Shown here piece by piece: positions 16,584 to 23,434 of a stretch of DNA of 45,503 nt. The DNA comes from CADCVW01 sp035644935 (GTDB lineage Bacteria > Pseudomonadota > Alphaproteobacteria > Sphingomonadales > Sphingomonadaceae). The notes under the pieces are model-generated. The model was not told where the DNA came from. It saw only the letters and a program-made list of their open reading frames with translations, and made no database searches. The stretch spans positions 1 to 45,503 of the forward strand of contig DASQNO010000090.1 in NCBI GenBank assembly GCA_035644935.1. Direction: 5' to 3'. The stretch's first letter is position 1. Each line of letters starts with the position of its first letter. The position numbers were made by a program, and so were the translations under genes.

Positions 16584-16920
16584 GATTGAAGTTCCGTTCG
16601 CTCGATCCTGTTCGACGATGATCGTAGCCGAATGACTGCAATGCTAGTCGACAAGTCGTGTCGTAGTTCAAAGGCAGGGGAACGGCGGTCTTCGCAGCGA
16701 ACTGCCGAAGAATAGCAGCCTCTCGCGCAATCGGCGGAGCTTCTCCGCCTAGTGCAGAATAGGTGTTCTGCTGGACCGTTGGTGCAGAAAGACCCGATGC
16801 GGGTTCAAGTGCTTACGTCGAACAAATAGGTGCCGCATAGGAGCGGCTAACTGGTCAAGGTGCTCCGGAAATCCGTAGGCCGGAGTAGGTGCGTCGCAGC
16901 TTAGAGTAGGTGCGTCTGTT

Positions 16921-16972
16921 TCAAAATCCGGTTCCGCAAGGAGTGTCGGTTCGAGCCCGACCGCCCGCACCA
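16921..16972 (+). other. 3' fragment of a tRNA-Leu gene (attachment-site scar)
   Basis: The 52 bases run from the anticodon loop (TCAAAAT, anticodon CAA) through a variable arm (GGTTCCGCAAGGAGTG), the T arm (GTCGG TTCGAGC CCGAC) and an acceptor strand CGCCCGC to ACCA. The 5' half is absent: the bases before 16921 cannot form the anticodon stem, D arm or acceptor partner. This is the segment that tyrosine integrases duplicate when inserting into a tRNA gene. The bases before 16921 would then be element DNA and those after 16972 old flank. Region 16584-16920 holds no recognisable gene. Confidence 0.75.
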
Positions 16973-16979
16973 CTCGTCG

Positions 16980-17618
16980 TCAAGCCTGCAATCTTGAATG
17001 CAGAGGCCATGCTCTCGCCGGGCTGCCCAGCAGGATGGTCCGGTCGCTCTCTCGCCGGATCACGCCCGAACGGCTAAGGTCCGAGAGCGCTCGATACAGC
17101 GCTTCCCGCGTCAAGCCGATGTCAGCCGCTACTTCCGTCCAAGGCTGATCAAGCTTGGCGCTGCGCGGCACGCCCGCGGCTCTTAACTCGAGCCAGGCGA
17201 GTACACGGTCTTTCGCCGAGCGGATGTTGCGAAGCTCAAGTTGGGTTCGAAGCGTGCGAACCTGGGCGGCCATGAACAATGCAAAATCCAGAGCAGCGCC
17301 GGGAGTGTCGGAAAGGCGGTCACGAATAGCTTGGATCGGGTAGGCGACAACCTCTGAGCTCACTTCCGCGACCGCGTCGCAGTGATAGGCGTCTGCCGAG
17401 ACGGCGGCCTCGGCGAACGTGTCGCCAGTTCGCGCCGTGTAGAGAGCCAACGTCGCTCCGTTTTCCAGGGTGCGAATCAGACGCACGCGCCCGCTCTTCA
17501 CACGAAAGAGCGCAAAGACGGGGTCGCTCTGTCGAAACGCTGTTTCGCCTGCCTCCAAGCGAACGGCGCGCTCGCCGATCCCGTCCTCCAGCCAACTCAA
17601 CATAATCGCCGCTCCCAT
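16980..17618 (-). CDS. Crp/Fnr-family transcriptional regulator
   Basis: 212 residues from ATG 17618. The N-terminal beta-roll (about 10-120) contains LFRVKSGRVRLIRTLENGATLALYTARTGDTF. A dimerisation helix follows (about 110-140), then a winged HTH at the C-terminus (WTEVAADIGLTREALYRALS). No cluster of four Cys for an iron-sulphur centre is present, so it is not a classical oxygen sensor. The perfect palindrome abutting the start codon leaves no room for a ribosome binding site, so the second ATG (17603, MLSWLEDG) may be the real start. It is divergent from the His-rich exported protein at 17686. Its ligand is unknown. Confidence 0.85.
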   Translation of the reverse strand: MGAAIMLSWLEDGIGERAVRLEAGETAFRQSDPVFALFRVKSGRVRLIRTLENGATLALYTARTGDTFAEAAVSADAYHCDAVAEVSSEVVAYPIQAIRDRLSDTPGAALDFALFMAAQVRTLRTQLELRNIRSAKDRVLAWLELRAAGVPRSAKLDQPWTEVAADIGLTREALYRALSDLSRSGVIRRESDRTILLGSPARAWPLHSRLQA

Positions 17619-17638
17619 CGTATGATCCTGATCATACG
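17619..17638. promoter_or_regulatory. perfect palindromic operator of Crp/Fnr type
   Basis: CGTATGATC-CT-GATCATACG, 9-base arms, touches the regulator's start codon and lies 47 bases before the divergent gene. The core TGAT-N4-ATCA matches the inner part of the FNR box (TTGAT-N4-ATCAA). It is well placed for self-control and control of the neighbour. Confidence 0.75.
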
Positions 17639-17685
17639 CGCATCCGCTGAGTTAGGCGATGGAGTTGATCTGAAGGAGAACGCGT

Positions 17686-18216
17686 GTGAAGGCTCTAGCC
17701 TGTCTAGTTATGCTGACGAGCACCCTGGCGAGCGCCGCATGTGCTCGGGCCTTTCAACAACAGTCCCACGAGCATCACGCGGGCCATCAGTCCGCGACGG
17801 TCAGTGCTCGGCAGGCGCACGTGGCGGCTCGGGGTGCTCACGTCATGCCTTTCGACCTTGACCGCAGCACTCACGTGTTCGCTCGCGCAGCGGATGGGGG
17901 CACGCAGACCGTCGTATCTAAAGATGGAGCGCCTGATCAGGTCGCGCTCATCCGTCAGCACCTGAAAGAGGAGGCGGCGGCGTTCGCCACGGGGGACTAC
18001 AGCAGTCCAGCTTCGATCCACGGAGCGGGCATGCCGGGCCTTCGCGAGTTGAGCCGAGCCGGAGTCAGGCTGCAGGTCACGTACGAGGCAATCGACCGTG
18101 GAGCACGGATCCGTTTCGAGTCAACGGACTCTGCCGTCGTGAAAGCCCTTCACGCGTGGTTCGATGCGCAGGTGGCAGATCACGGGAATCACGCGGCACA
18201 TGGCCACTCGCATTGA
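17686..18216 (+). CDS. exported His-rich protein, putative metal handling
   Basis: 176 residues from a GTG with AAGGAG 7 bases upstream. The signal peptide (MKALACLVMLTSTLASA) is followed by a His-rich stretch (HEHHAGHQ). The folded region runs THVFARAADGGTQTVV, ALIRQHLKEEAAAFATGDYSS, PASIHGAGMPGLRELSRAG and ALHAWFDAQVADHG, ending in HAAHGHSH. Relatives of this layout are often labelled aspartate carbamoyltransferase, but no carbamoyltransferase motif (STRT or HPTQ) is present, so that name is wrong. The His tails at both ends suggest periplasmic binding of Cu, Ni or Co, matching the copA-dmeF neighbours. It is divergent from and probably controlled by the Crp/Fnr regulator. Confidence 0.7.
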   Translation: MKALACLVMLTSTLASAACARAFQQQSHEHHAGHQSATVSARQAHVAARGAHVMPFDLDRSTHVFARAADGGTQTVVSKDGAPDQVALIRQHLKEEAAAFATGDYSSPASIHGAGMPGLRELSRAGVRLQVTYEAIDRGARIRFESTDSAVVKALHAWFDAQVADHGNHAAHGHSH

Positions 18217-18277
18217 GGCACCCGCTCATGGTCGCGAGTAGCGTATCGCAGTGGAGGGTATTCGGAGCGCGTGGCCT

Positions 18278-19231
18278 CTAGGGGCAGCATCGTCGCACTT
18301 CGACTGTGGAGTGGCTAATCATAGGAAAGGCCGCAAGCCGCTCCCGTATGCTTTCGGCTGATCGAGGACCGTGGCTAACGAGTGACAGGATGAGGCCGTA
18401 GCGACCCGGCGCCAAGCGCCAGAGGTGCAGGTCGCTGATCCGCGCCTCCTCGCGCTCTATAGCACAGACGATTTCCTGACGGAGTTCAGCGGGTGCGTCG
18501 GCATCGAGCAAGGCCAGCGCGGTGCGCTTGCCGAGACCCCATGCCCAGACTGCAATGACGGCGGCGCCGAGCAGCGCTACTGCTGGATCAAGCCAGTTCC
18601 AGCCGAAGCGTGCACCTGCCAACAGCGCCACCATTGCTAAAACCGAGGTCAGCGCGTCGGCGACCACGTGGATGTAGGCCGCACGTAGGTTGTGGTCCTC
18701 GCCGTGGTCGTGCGCGTGGCCGTGCTCCTGCGCGTGATCATAATGATGGTGGTGCGAGCCCCTCAGCAGCCAAGCGCTTGCGAGGTTCACCGCGAGACCG
18801 ACCAGCGCGACTGCGAGCGCCTCTCTAAAGGCGATAGGCCTCGGGGCGGCAAGACGTTCGAACGCCTCGGCAGCGATAAGGACCGAGGTCAGGCCAAGAC
18901 CGATCGCGCTTGCGAAAGCGACGAGGTCACCAACCTTTCCTGTACCGAAAGTGAAACGCGGGTCATCGGCGTAGCGACGCGCTGTCCAGTACGCGAGCCC
19001 ACTGACAGTCAAGGCGACGAGGTGCGTTCCCATGTGCCAGCCATCAGCTAACAGCGCCATCGAGCCGAACAGTGTCCCGGCGACGATCTCAGCGAGCATC
19101 GTCGCGCCGGTCAGCGCAACTACGAGCCAGACGCGACGGCTGTTACGGTCGTGATCGTTGGATAGGAAGTCGTGGCGGTGAACGTGGTGCTCGAAGCCGT
19201 GGACCGTCCTATCCTCATCATGAGGACGCAT
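18278..19231 (-). CDS. dmeF: cation diffusion facilitator, DmeF type (Co/Ni efflux)
   Basis: 317 residues with six membrane helices. The N-terminal HDFLSNDHDRNSRRVWLVV, the metal site ALLADGWHMGTH in helix 2 and HVVADALTSV in helix 5 are typical of DmeF. A His-rich loop (SHHHHYDHAQEHGHAHDHGEDH) joins helices 4 and 5. The cytosolic C-terminal domain contains ISDLHLWRLAPGRY. It exports divalent cations by proton antiport; Co2+ and Ni2+ are inferred from family resemblance. Its ATG overlaps the cueR stop (TGATG), so it is translationally coupled as the third gene of copA-cueR-dmeF. Confidence 0.9.
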   Translation of the reverse strand: MRPHDEDRTVHGFEHHVHRHDFLSNDHDRNSRRVWLVVALTGATMLAEIVAGTLFGSMALLADGWHMGTHLVALTVSGLAYWTARRYADDPRFTFGTGKVGDLVAFASAIGLGLTSVLIAAEAFERLAAPRPIAFREALAVALVGLAVNLASAWLLRGSHHHHYDHAQEHGHAHDHGEDHNLRAAYIHVVADALTSVLAMVALLAGARFGWNWLDPAVALLGAAVIAVWAWGLGKRTALALLDADAPAELRQEIVCAIEREEARISDLHLWRLAPGRYGLILSLVSHGPRSAESIRERLAAFPMISHSTVEVRRCCP

Positions 19232-19725
19232 CAGGCACTCTCCCGGCGCGGCGTCCGGCGCTTCGAGGCCGGGCGAATCGCTTCGAACTCGCCCAGGACG
19301 CCAAAGCGGCGGGGGGAGAACTCCTCGGCCGCCGAAGCGCCCGTTTCGAGATCCTGTAGAATGGGGCAGTCGGGGCGATCATCCCCCGAGCAGCACTCGG
19401 CCAGCGTCTGCAGCGTTGCTGCCATCGACTGCAGCTCAGCGATCTTGCGATTCAGCCCCGCCACGTGGCCCAGCGCCATCTCCTTCACGTCGGCGCTGTG
19501 GCGGGAACGATCGCGCCAAAGGGACAGCAGCTCGGCGATTCCCTCGACGGTAAAGCCAAGGTCGCGAGCGCGCCGGACGAAGCGCAGCGTGTGGACTTCG
19601 TCCTCAGAGTAACTGCGGTAGCCTGCGTCCGTGCGGGCGGCCCGACGTATGAGCCCGGTCTGCTCGTAGTAGCGGATCATTTTGGCAGAGACGCCCGAGG
19701 CCTCCGCGGCCTGTCCGATGTTCAT
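19231..19725 (-). CDS. cueR: MerR-family copper-responsive regulator, CueR type
   Basis: 164 residues. The N-terminal winged HTH reads MNIGQAAEASGVSAKMIRYYEQTGLI. A long dimerisation helix follows, and then the metal-binding loop with CCSGDDRPDCPIL. This Cys pair spaced eight or nine residues apart is the Cu(I)/Ag(I) loop of CueR-like proteins. The tail after the loop is longer than usual (about 35 residues, ending KRRTPRRESA). It bends the promoter DNA to activate genes with 19-base spacers; two such sites lie at 22327-22407. It starts 12 bases after copA. Confidence 0.9.
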   Translation of the reverse strand: MNIGQAAEASGVSAKMIRYYEQTGLIRRAARTDAGYRSYSEDEVHTLRFVRRARDLGFTVEGIAELLSLWRDRSRHSADVKEMALGHVAGLNRKIAELQSMAATLQTLAECCSGDDRPDCPILQDLETGASAAEEFSPRRFGVLGEFEAIRPASKRRTPRRESA

Positions 19726-19737
19726 GGTCCTGTCTCC

Positions 19738-22287
19738 TCAGGCGCGGGCTAGCTGGCGGTCGTCCGTCAACGCTGCTGGTCGCCGCTCTTCTGGGGCGGT
19801 GGGCTCGCCCTCCAGTGGCGGACGAAAGTGCCTCAGGCGCAGTGCATTGCCGAGCACGAATACGCTCGAAAGCGCCATGGCGCCCGCGGCGAACACGGGC
19901 GACAGCAAGGTTCCGCTCACCGGGTAGAGCGCGCCTGCCGCGACCGGCACGAGCGCCGCGTTGTAGGCGAAGGCCCAGAACAGGTTCTGACGGATGTTGC
20001 CGATGGTGGCCCTGGAAAGCGCCACCGCGTTCGGCACGCCCTTGAGGCTCCCGGACATGAGGACCACGTCCGCAGCCTCGATCGCCACGTCCGTCCCGGT
20101 CCCGACCGCGATCCCCACGTCCGCTTCCGCGAGCGCCGGGGCATCGTTGATGCCATCCCCTACATAGGCGAGCCGGCCGTGCGTCTGCTTCAGCCTGCGA
20201 ACCGCCTCCACTTTGCCGTCGGGCAGCACCTCGGCCACCACCTCGTCGATGCCGAGCCGGCGCGCGACGGCCTGCGCCGTCCGCCGATTGTCGCCGGTGA
20301 TCATCGCTACCTTGAGCCCAAGCCCGTGCAGCGCCTTGATGGCTTCGGCGGTTGTCGCCTTGACCGGGTCGGCGACGGCGAGCACGGCGGCGAGCCGGCC
20401 GTCGATCGCGGCGTAAAGCGGCGTCTTGCCCTCGTCCGCCAGGCGCTCCGCCGTCTTCGCGAAGCGAGCAGGATCGAGCCCAAGGCGCGTCATGTAGCGG
20501 TCCGCACCGATCTCCACGCGCGCGCCGCCAGAGACGGCCAGGACGCCGTACCCGGTGACCGACTCAAAGTCGGTTACATACGGCAGAGACAGCCCGTGCT
20601 TCTCCGCCGCCGCGACGATCGCGCGGGCGATCGGGTGCTCTGATTTCGCTTCTACGGCGGCAATCCTCGCGAGCACGTCGGTGCGGTCGAAGCCGGGCGC
20701 GAGCTCCAGGTCCGTGAGCGCCGGCCTGCCCTCTGTGAGAGTTCCGGTCTTGTCGAAGGCGACAACCTTTGCCTCCTTCAGGAGCTGCAGCGCCTCGCCT
20801 TTGCGGAACAGCACGCCGAGCTCGGCGCCCCGGCCGGTGCCGACCATGATCGAGGTCGGCGTCGCCAGCCCCATGGCGCACGGGCAGGCGATGATCAGCA
20901 CGGCCACCGCGTTCACCAGGCCGAAGGTGAGCGCCGGTTCGGGCCCGAACAGCAGCCAGATGAGGAAGGTCGCGGCGGCGAGCGCCATCACTGCCGGCAC
21001 GAACCAGAGGGTGATCCGATCCACCATCGCTTGGATCGGCAGCTTCGACCCTTGCGCCTGCTCGACCATTCGCACGATCTGCGCCAGCACGGTGCCGGAG
21101 CCGACTGCGGTCGCGCGAACGGTGAGTGCGCCAGTCTGGTTGACGGTGCCGCCTACCACCGACGCAGCGACGCGCTTCGCCACGGGCACGGGCTCGCCCG
21201 TGATCATCGACTCATCGACATAGCTCGCGCCTTCAACCACCTCGCCGTCGACCGGCAGACGTTCGCCCGGTCGAACCTCGACGAGGTCGCCCGACCTCAT
21301 GTCAGCGACCGGCACTTCGAGCACCTGGTCGCCTCGGCGCACGCGCGCGGTCTTCGCCTGGAGCCCGATGAGCCGCTTCACCGCTTCCGACGTGCGGCCC
21401 TTGGCCCGGGCTTCGAGCCAGCGGCCGAGCAGGATCAGCGTCACGATCACCGCCGCCGCCTCGTAGTAGACGTGGACGGTGCCCGGCGGCAGGAACGAGG
21501 GCGCGAAGGTCGCGACCATGGAGAAGGCGTAGGCCGCAGTCGTGCCTACAGCGACCAGCGAGTTCATGTCAGGGCCACCCCGCAACAGCGCCGGCCAGCC
21601 CTTCTCGTGAAATCGCAGGCCGGGTCCGAACAGAACCGCGGTGGTGAGCGCGAACTGCAGCCACCAGCTGACCTGTATGCCGATCGTCTCCGCGACTACG
21701 CGGCCGAACGCCGGGACGAGGTGCGAGCCCATCTCGAGCAGGAACACCGGCACGGTGAGCGCGGCTGCCAGAAGAAGGTCGCGCCTGAGCGTCGTTTCCT
21801 CGGCGGCACGTCGCGCAGCCTCCGCGTCCGGGTCCGATCGGGAGTTGCCAAGTTCGCGGGCGTCGTAGCCCGCCGCCTCGATCGCCGCGACCAAGGCCTC
21901 CGGATTCGCGGCCCCCGACACCTCGACCCGCGCTCGTTCGGTGGCGAGGTTCACGCTCGCGGAGCGGACGCCCGGCACGGCGCCGAGCGCGCGTTCGACA
22001 CGCCCGACGCAGGACGCGCAGGTCATGCCCTCGATTGAGAGGTCTATTGCACCGCCCAGCACTTCGTAGCCGGCATTCTCAACCGCCGCGACCAGCGCGC
22101 CGCGCTCGACAGGTCCGGCCACCGTCACACCCGCCCGCTCGGTCGCGAGGTTCACAGAGACATCCGTGACGCCTCCCACTGCTTTCAGGGCACGCTCGAT
22201 CCGGCCCACGCAAGAGGCGCAGGTCATACCTACAATCGGCAATTCAATCGTCGTTCCGCTCGCGCGAGCGGCAGGAAAGTTGTCCAT
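19738..22287 (-). CDS. copA: Cu(I)-exporting P1B-type ATPase with two N-terminal HMA domains
   Basis: 849 residues from ATG 22287, chosen because AAGGAGT lies 6 bases upstream; an ATG 27 bases earlier lacks one. Two heavy-metal-associated domains carry GMTCASCVGRIERAL and GMTCASCVGRVERAL. Eight membrane helices follow, with the transport motif CPC (IIACPCAMGLATPTS, about residue 468), TGE (MITGEPVPV), the phosphorylated Asp in DKTGTLTEG (about 512), SEHPIARAI and GDGINDAPAL. It pumps Cu(I), and probably Ag(I), from cytosol to periplasm. It is the first gene of copA-cueR-dmeF and is divergent from the CopZ-like chaperone gene, with CueR-type operators between them. Confidence 0.96.
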   Translation of the reverse strand: MDNFPAARASGTTIELPIVGMTCASCVGRIERALKAVGGVTDVSVNLATERAGVTVAGPVERGALVAAVENAGYEVLGGAIDLSIEGMTCASCVGRVERALGAVPGVRSASVNLATERARVEVSGAANPEALVAAIEAAGYDARELGNSRSDPDAEAARRAAEETTLRRDLLLAAALTVPVFLLEMGSHLVPAFGRVVAETIGIQVSWWLQFALTTAVLFGPGLRFHEKGWPALLRGGPDMNSLVAVGTTAAYAFSMVATFAPSFLPPGTVHVYYEAAAVIVTLILLGRWLEARAKGRTSEAVKRLIGLQAKTARVRRGDQVLEVPVADMRSGDLVEVRPGERLPVDGEVVEGASYVDESMITGEPVPVAKRVAASVVGGTVNQTGALTVRATAVGSGTVLAQIVRMVEQAQGSKLPIQAMVDRITLWFVPAVMALAAATFLIWLLFGPEPALTFGLVNAVAVLIIACPCAMGLATPTSIMVGTGRGAELGVLFRKGEALQLLKEAKVVAFDKTGTLTEGRPALTDLELAPGFDRTDVLARIAAVEAKSEHPIARAIVAAAEKHGLSLPYVTDFESVTGYGVLAVSGGARVEIGADRYMTRLGLDPARFAKTAERLADEGKTPLYAAIDGRLAAVLAVADPVKATTAEAIKALHGLGLKVAMITGDNRRTAQAVARRLGIDEVVAEVLPDGKVEAVRRLKQTHGRLAYVGDGINDAPALAEADVGIAVGTGTDVAIEAADVVLMSGSLKGVPNAVALSRATIGNIRQNLFWAFAYNAALVPVAAGALYPVSGTLLSPVFAAGAMALSSVFVLGNALRLRHFRPPLEGEPTAPEERRPAALTDDRQLARA

Positions 22288-22326
22288 CCGACCACTCCTT
22301 GATTGTTGCTTCACCCCCAGATGCGG

Positions 22327-22348
22327 CTTCCAACGGTGGGAAGGTCAA
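22327..22348 (-). promoter_or_regulatory. CueR-type operator/promoter for copA
   Basis: Read on the minus strand, TTGACC (complement of 22343-22348) is followed after 19 bases by CATCTG. The long spacer holds the dyad CTTCC-N7-GGAAG (22327-22343), as in MerR-family promoters. It lies 40 bases from the copA start. Confidence 0.7.
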
Positions 22349-22376
22349 GGCCCAAATAATCGCGGCACGAAACCTC

Positions 22377-22407
22377 TTGACCTTCCAAGGGTGGCAAGCC
22401 CCAGATG
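22377..22407 (+). promoter_or_regulatory. CueR-type operator/promoter for the CopZ-like/DUF305 pair
   Basis: TTGACC at 22377, 19-base spacer, CAGATG at 22402. The spacer has CTTCC-N7-GCAAG (22382-22398). On the plus strand both operators read CTTCCAAnGGTGGnAAG, differing at two of 17 positions, and lie 55 bases apart. Confidence 0.65.
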
Positions 22408-22440
22408 CAGCGGCGACCCAAAGCTTAGGAGGAGGTCGCC

Positions 22441-22662
22441 ATGCGTTTCCGCATCGACAACATGACGTGCGGCGGCTGCGCCCGCGGCGTCACCAAGGCC
22501 ATTCTATCCATCGACCCGCAGGCGGAAGTCTCAGCCGATCCTCCCGCACGCCTCGTCGATGTGCGCAGCGAACTTCCGGCCGCCGAGCTCGCCACGGCGT
22601 TGGGCTTGGCCGGCTTCCCAGTCGTCCTGCAGCCTGGTTCTAGCGAAGGAGCGCTGCAGTGA
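22441..22662 (+). CDS. CopZ-like heavy-metal-associated domain protein
   Basis: 73 residues, one ferredoxin-like HMA domain with the binding motif MTCGGC (C10 and C13). The second half contains LVDVRSELPAAELATALGLAGF. Such proteins carry Cu(I) in the cytosol and pass it to CopA or to CueR. A strong AGGAGGAGG precedes the ATG. It is translationally coupled to the DUF305 gene (GTGA overlap) and expressed from a CueR-type promoter divergent from copA. A role in the same copper circuit follows from that context. Confidence 0.88.
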   Translation: MRFRIDNMTCGGCARGVTKAILSIDPQAEVSADPPARLVDVRSELPAAELATALGLAGFPVVLQPGSSEGALQ

Positions 22663-23072
22663 AGAAGAACACCCTCATTCTGACCGGCGTGGCCGTCGTC
22701 GGGGCCGCCGGGCTCGCCTTCGCCCAGATGCAGAAGGGGCCCGCCGACATGCAGAGCACCGCGCACGCCGCGCCGCACGCCGGCGCCCACTCATCCACGC
22801 AATCGAATGATGCTGTCGTCCGCGCTTACCAAGCCGCCAACGACAAGATGCACGCTGACATGGCCGTCGCGTTCACCGGGAATGCGGACGTGGATTTCGC
22901 TCGCGCCATGATCCCGCACCACGAGGGCGCCGTGGCCATGGCGCGGATCGCGCTGGAGCACGGGCGTGACCCGGAGATTCGCCGCTTGGCGGAGGACGTC
23001 GTCAAGGCTCAGGAGGCCGAGATCGCGCAGATGAAGGGTTGGCTGGCTCGCAACGAGCGTCCCCGCGGCTGA
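22659..23072 (+). CDS. exported DUF305 protein (copper-associated)
   Basis: 137 residues, starting at a GTG that overlaps the previous stop. The signal peptide is KKNTLILTGVAVVGAAGLAFA. A Met/His-rich segment follows (QMQKGPADMQSTAHAAPHAG), then the DUF305 helical domain with the hallmark DFARAMIPHHEGAVAMARIAL and EIRRLAEDVVKAQEAEI. DUF305 proteins of the CopM group bind copper in the periplasm. The Met and His residues and the CueR-controlled partner support this. No catalytic role is known. Confidence 0.88.
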   Translation: MKKNTLILTGVAVVGAAGLAFAQMQKGPADMQSTAHAAPHAGAHSSTQSNDAVVRAYQAANDKMHADMAVAFTGNADVDFARAMIPHHEGAVAMARIALEHGRDPEIRRLAEDVVKAQEAEIAQMKGWLARNERPRG

Positions 23073-23270
23073 GCCGGCGCTTCCGGGTCTGCCCTTCGGA
23101 TAGGCCTCAAGCACGACCTCGCCCGCGCGCATGACCAGGAGAGAGATGCCGCCCCGCTCGGCGCTGTAAGTCGCGGCGGATGGCGTGGGACTGGCGAGGG
23201 CGCGATGCGGGGAGAGCGAAAGAGCGCCTGGCGCCAGTACGCCGCCAATCAGGGTGCGTCGGTCGATCAT
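23073..23270 (-). pseudogene. N-terminal remnant of a serine hydrolase (beta-lactamase-like)
   Basis: From ATG 23270 the frame reads a Tat/Sec-like leader (MIDRRTLIGGVLAPGALSLS) and then YSAERGGISLLVMRAGEVVL and EAYPKGRPGSAG. This matches the start of exported class C beta-lactamase-related hydrolases, in which the SxxK motif follows some 20 residues later. Here the similarity stops at the 3' end of the DUF305 gene, and the frame runs on antisense to it without resemblance. The catalytic domain is lost. It was probably cut when the copper module was joined to the efflux operon. Confidence 0.6.
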
Positions 23271-23434
23271 AATGGCTCGATGTCTAAGTGGATCTAGCTC
23301 AACACCGTCTGGCCGATTTCGGCAAAGGGGTACGTCTGAGCAGCGGTCCAGCGTCCGTACGCGGACGTGCCAAGCACAGGCGCTTTCGCGATTGTCGCTG
23401 CATCCGTGCATCCCGTCCTACAGCTCACGCGATG

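Noticed and set aside
16749..16973. Minus-strand open frame starting MVRAVGLEPTLLAEPDFETD
   Set aside because: It is the antisense reading of the tRNA-Leu fragment, a common false gene call at tRNA-Leu in alphaproteobacteria.
17686..18216. Aspartate carbamoyltransferase as a name for the His-rich exported protein
   Set aside because: No STRT or HPTQ motifs, half the needed length, and a signal peptide.
20555..21223. Plus-strand open frames opposite copA, and similar ones opposite the RND pump, trbL and trbE
   Set aside because: They have no family resemblance, no ribosome binding sites and a composition that mirrors the coding strand; GC-rich shadows.
22791..23411. Minus-strand open frame antisense to the DUF305 gene
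   Set aside because: Only 23073-23270 resembles a known family; the part opposite DUF305 is a shadow of that gene, and the real start is the ATG at 23270.
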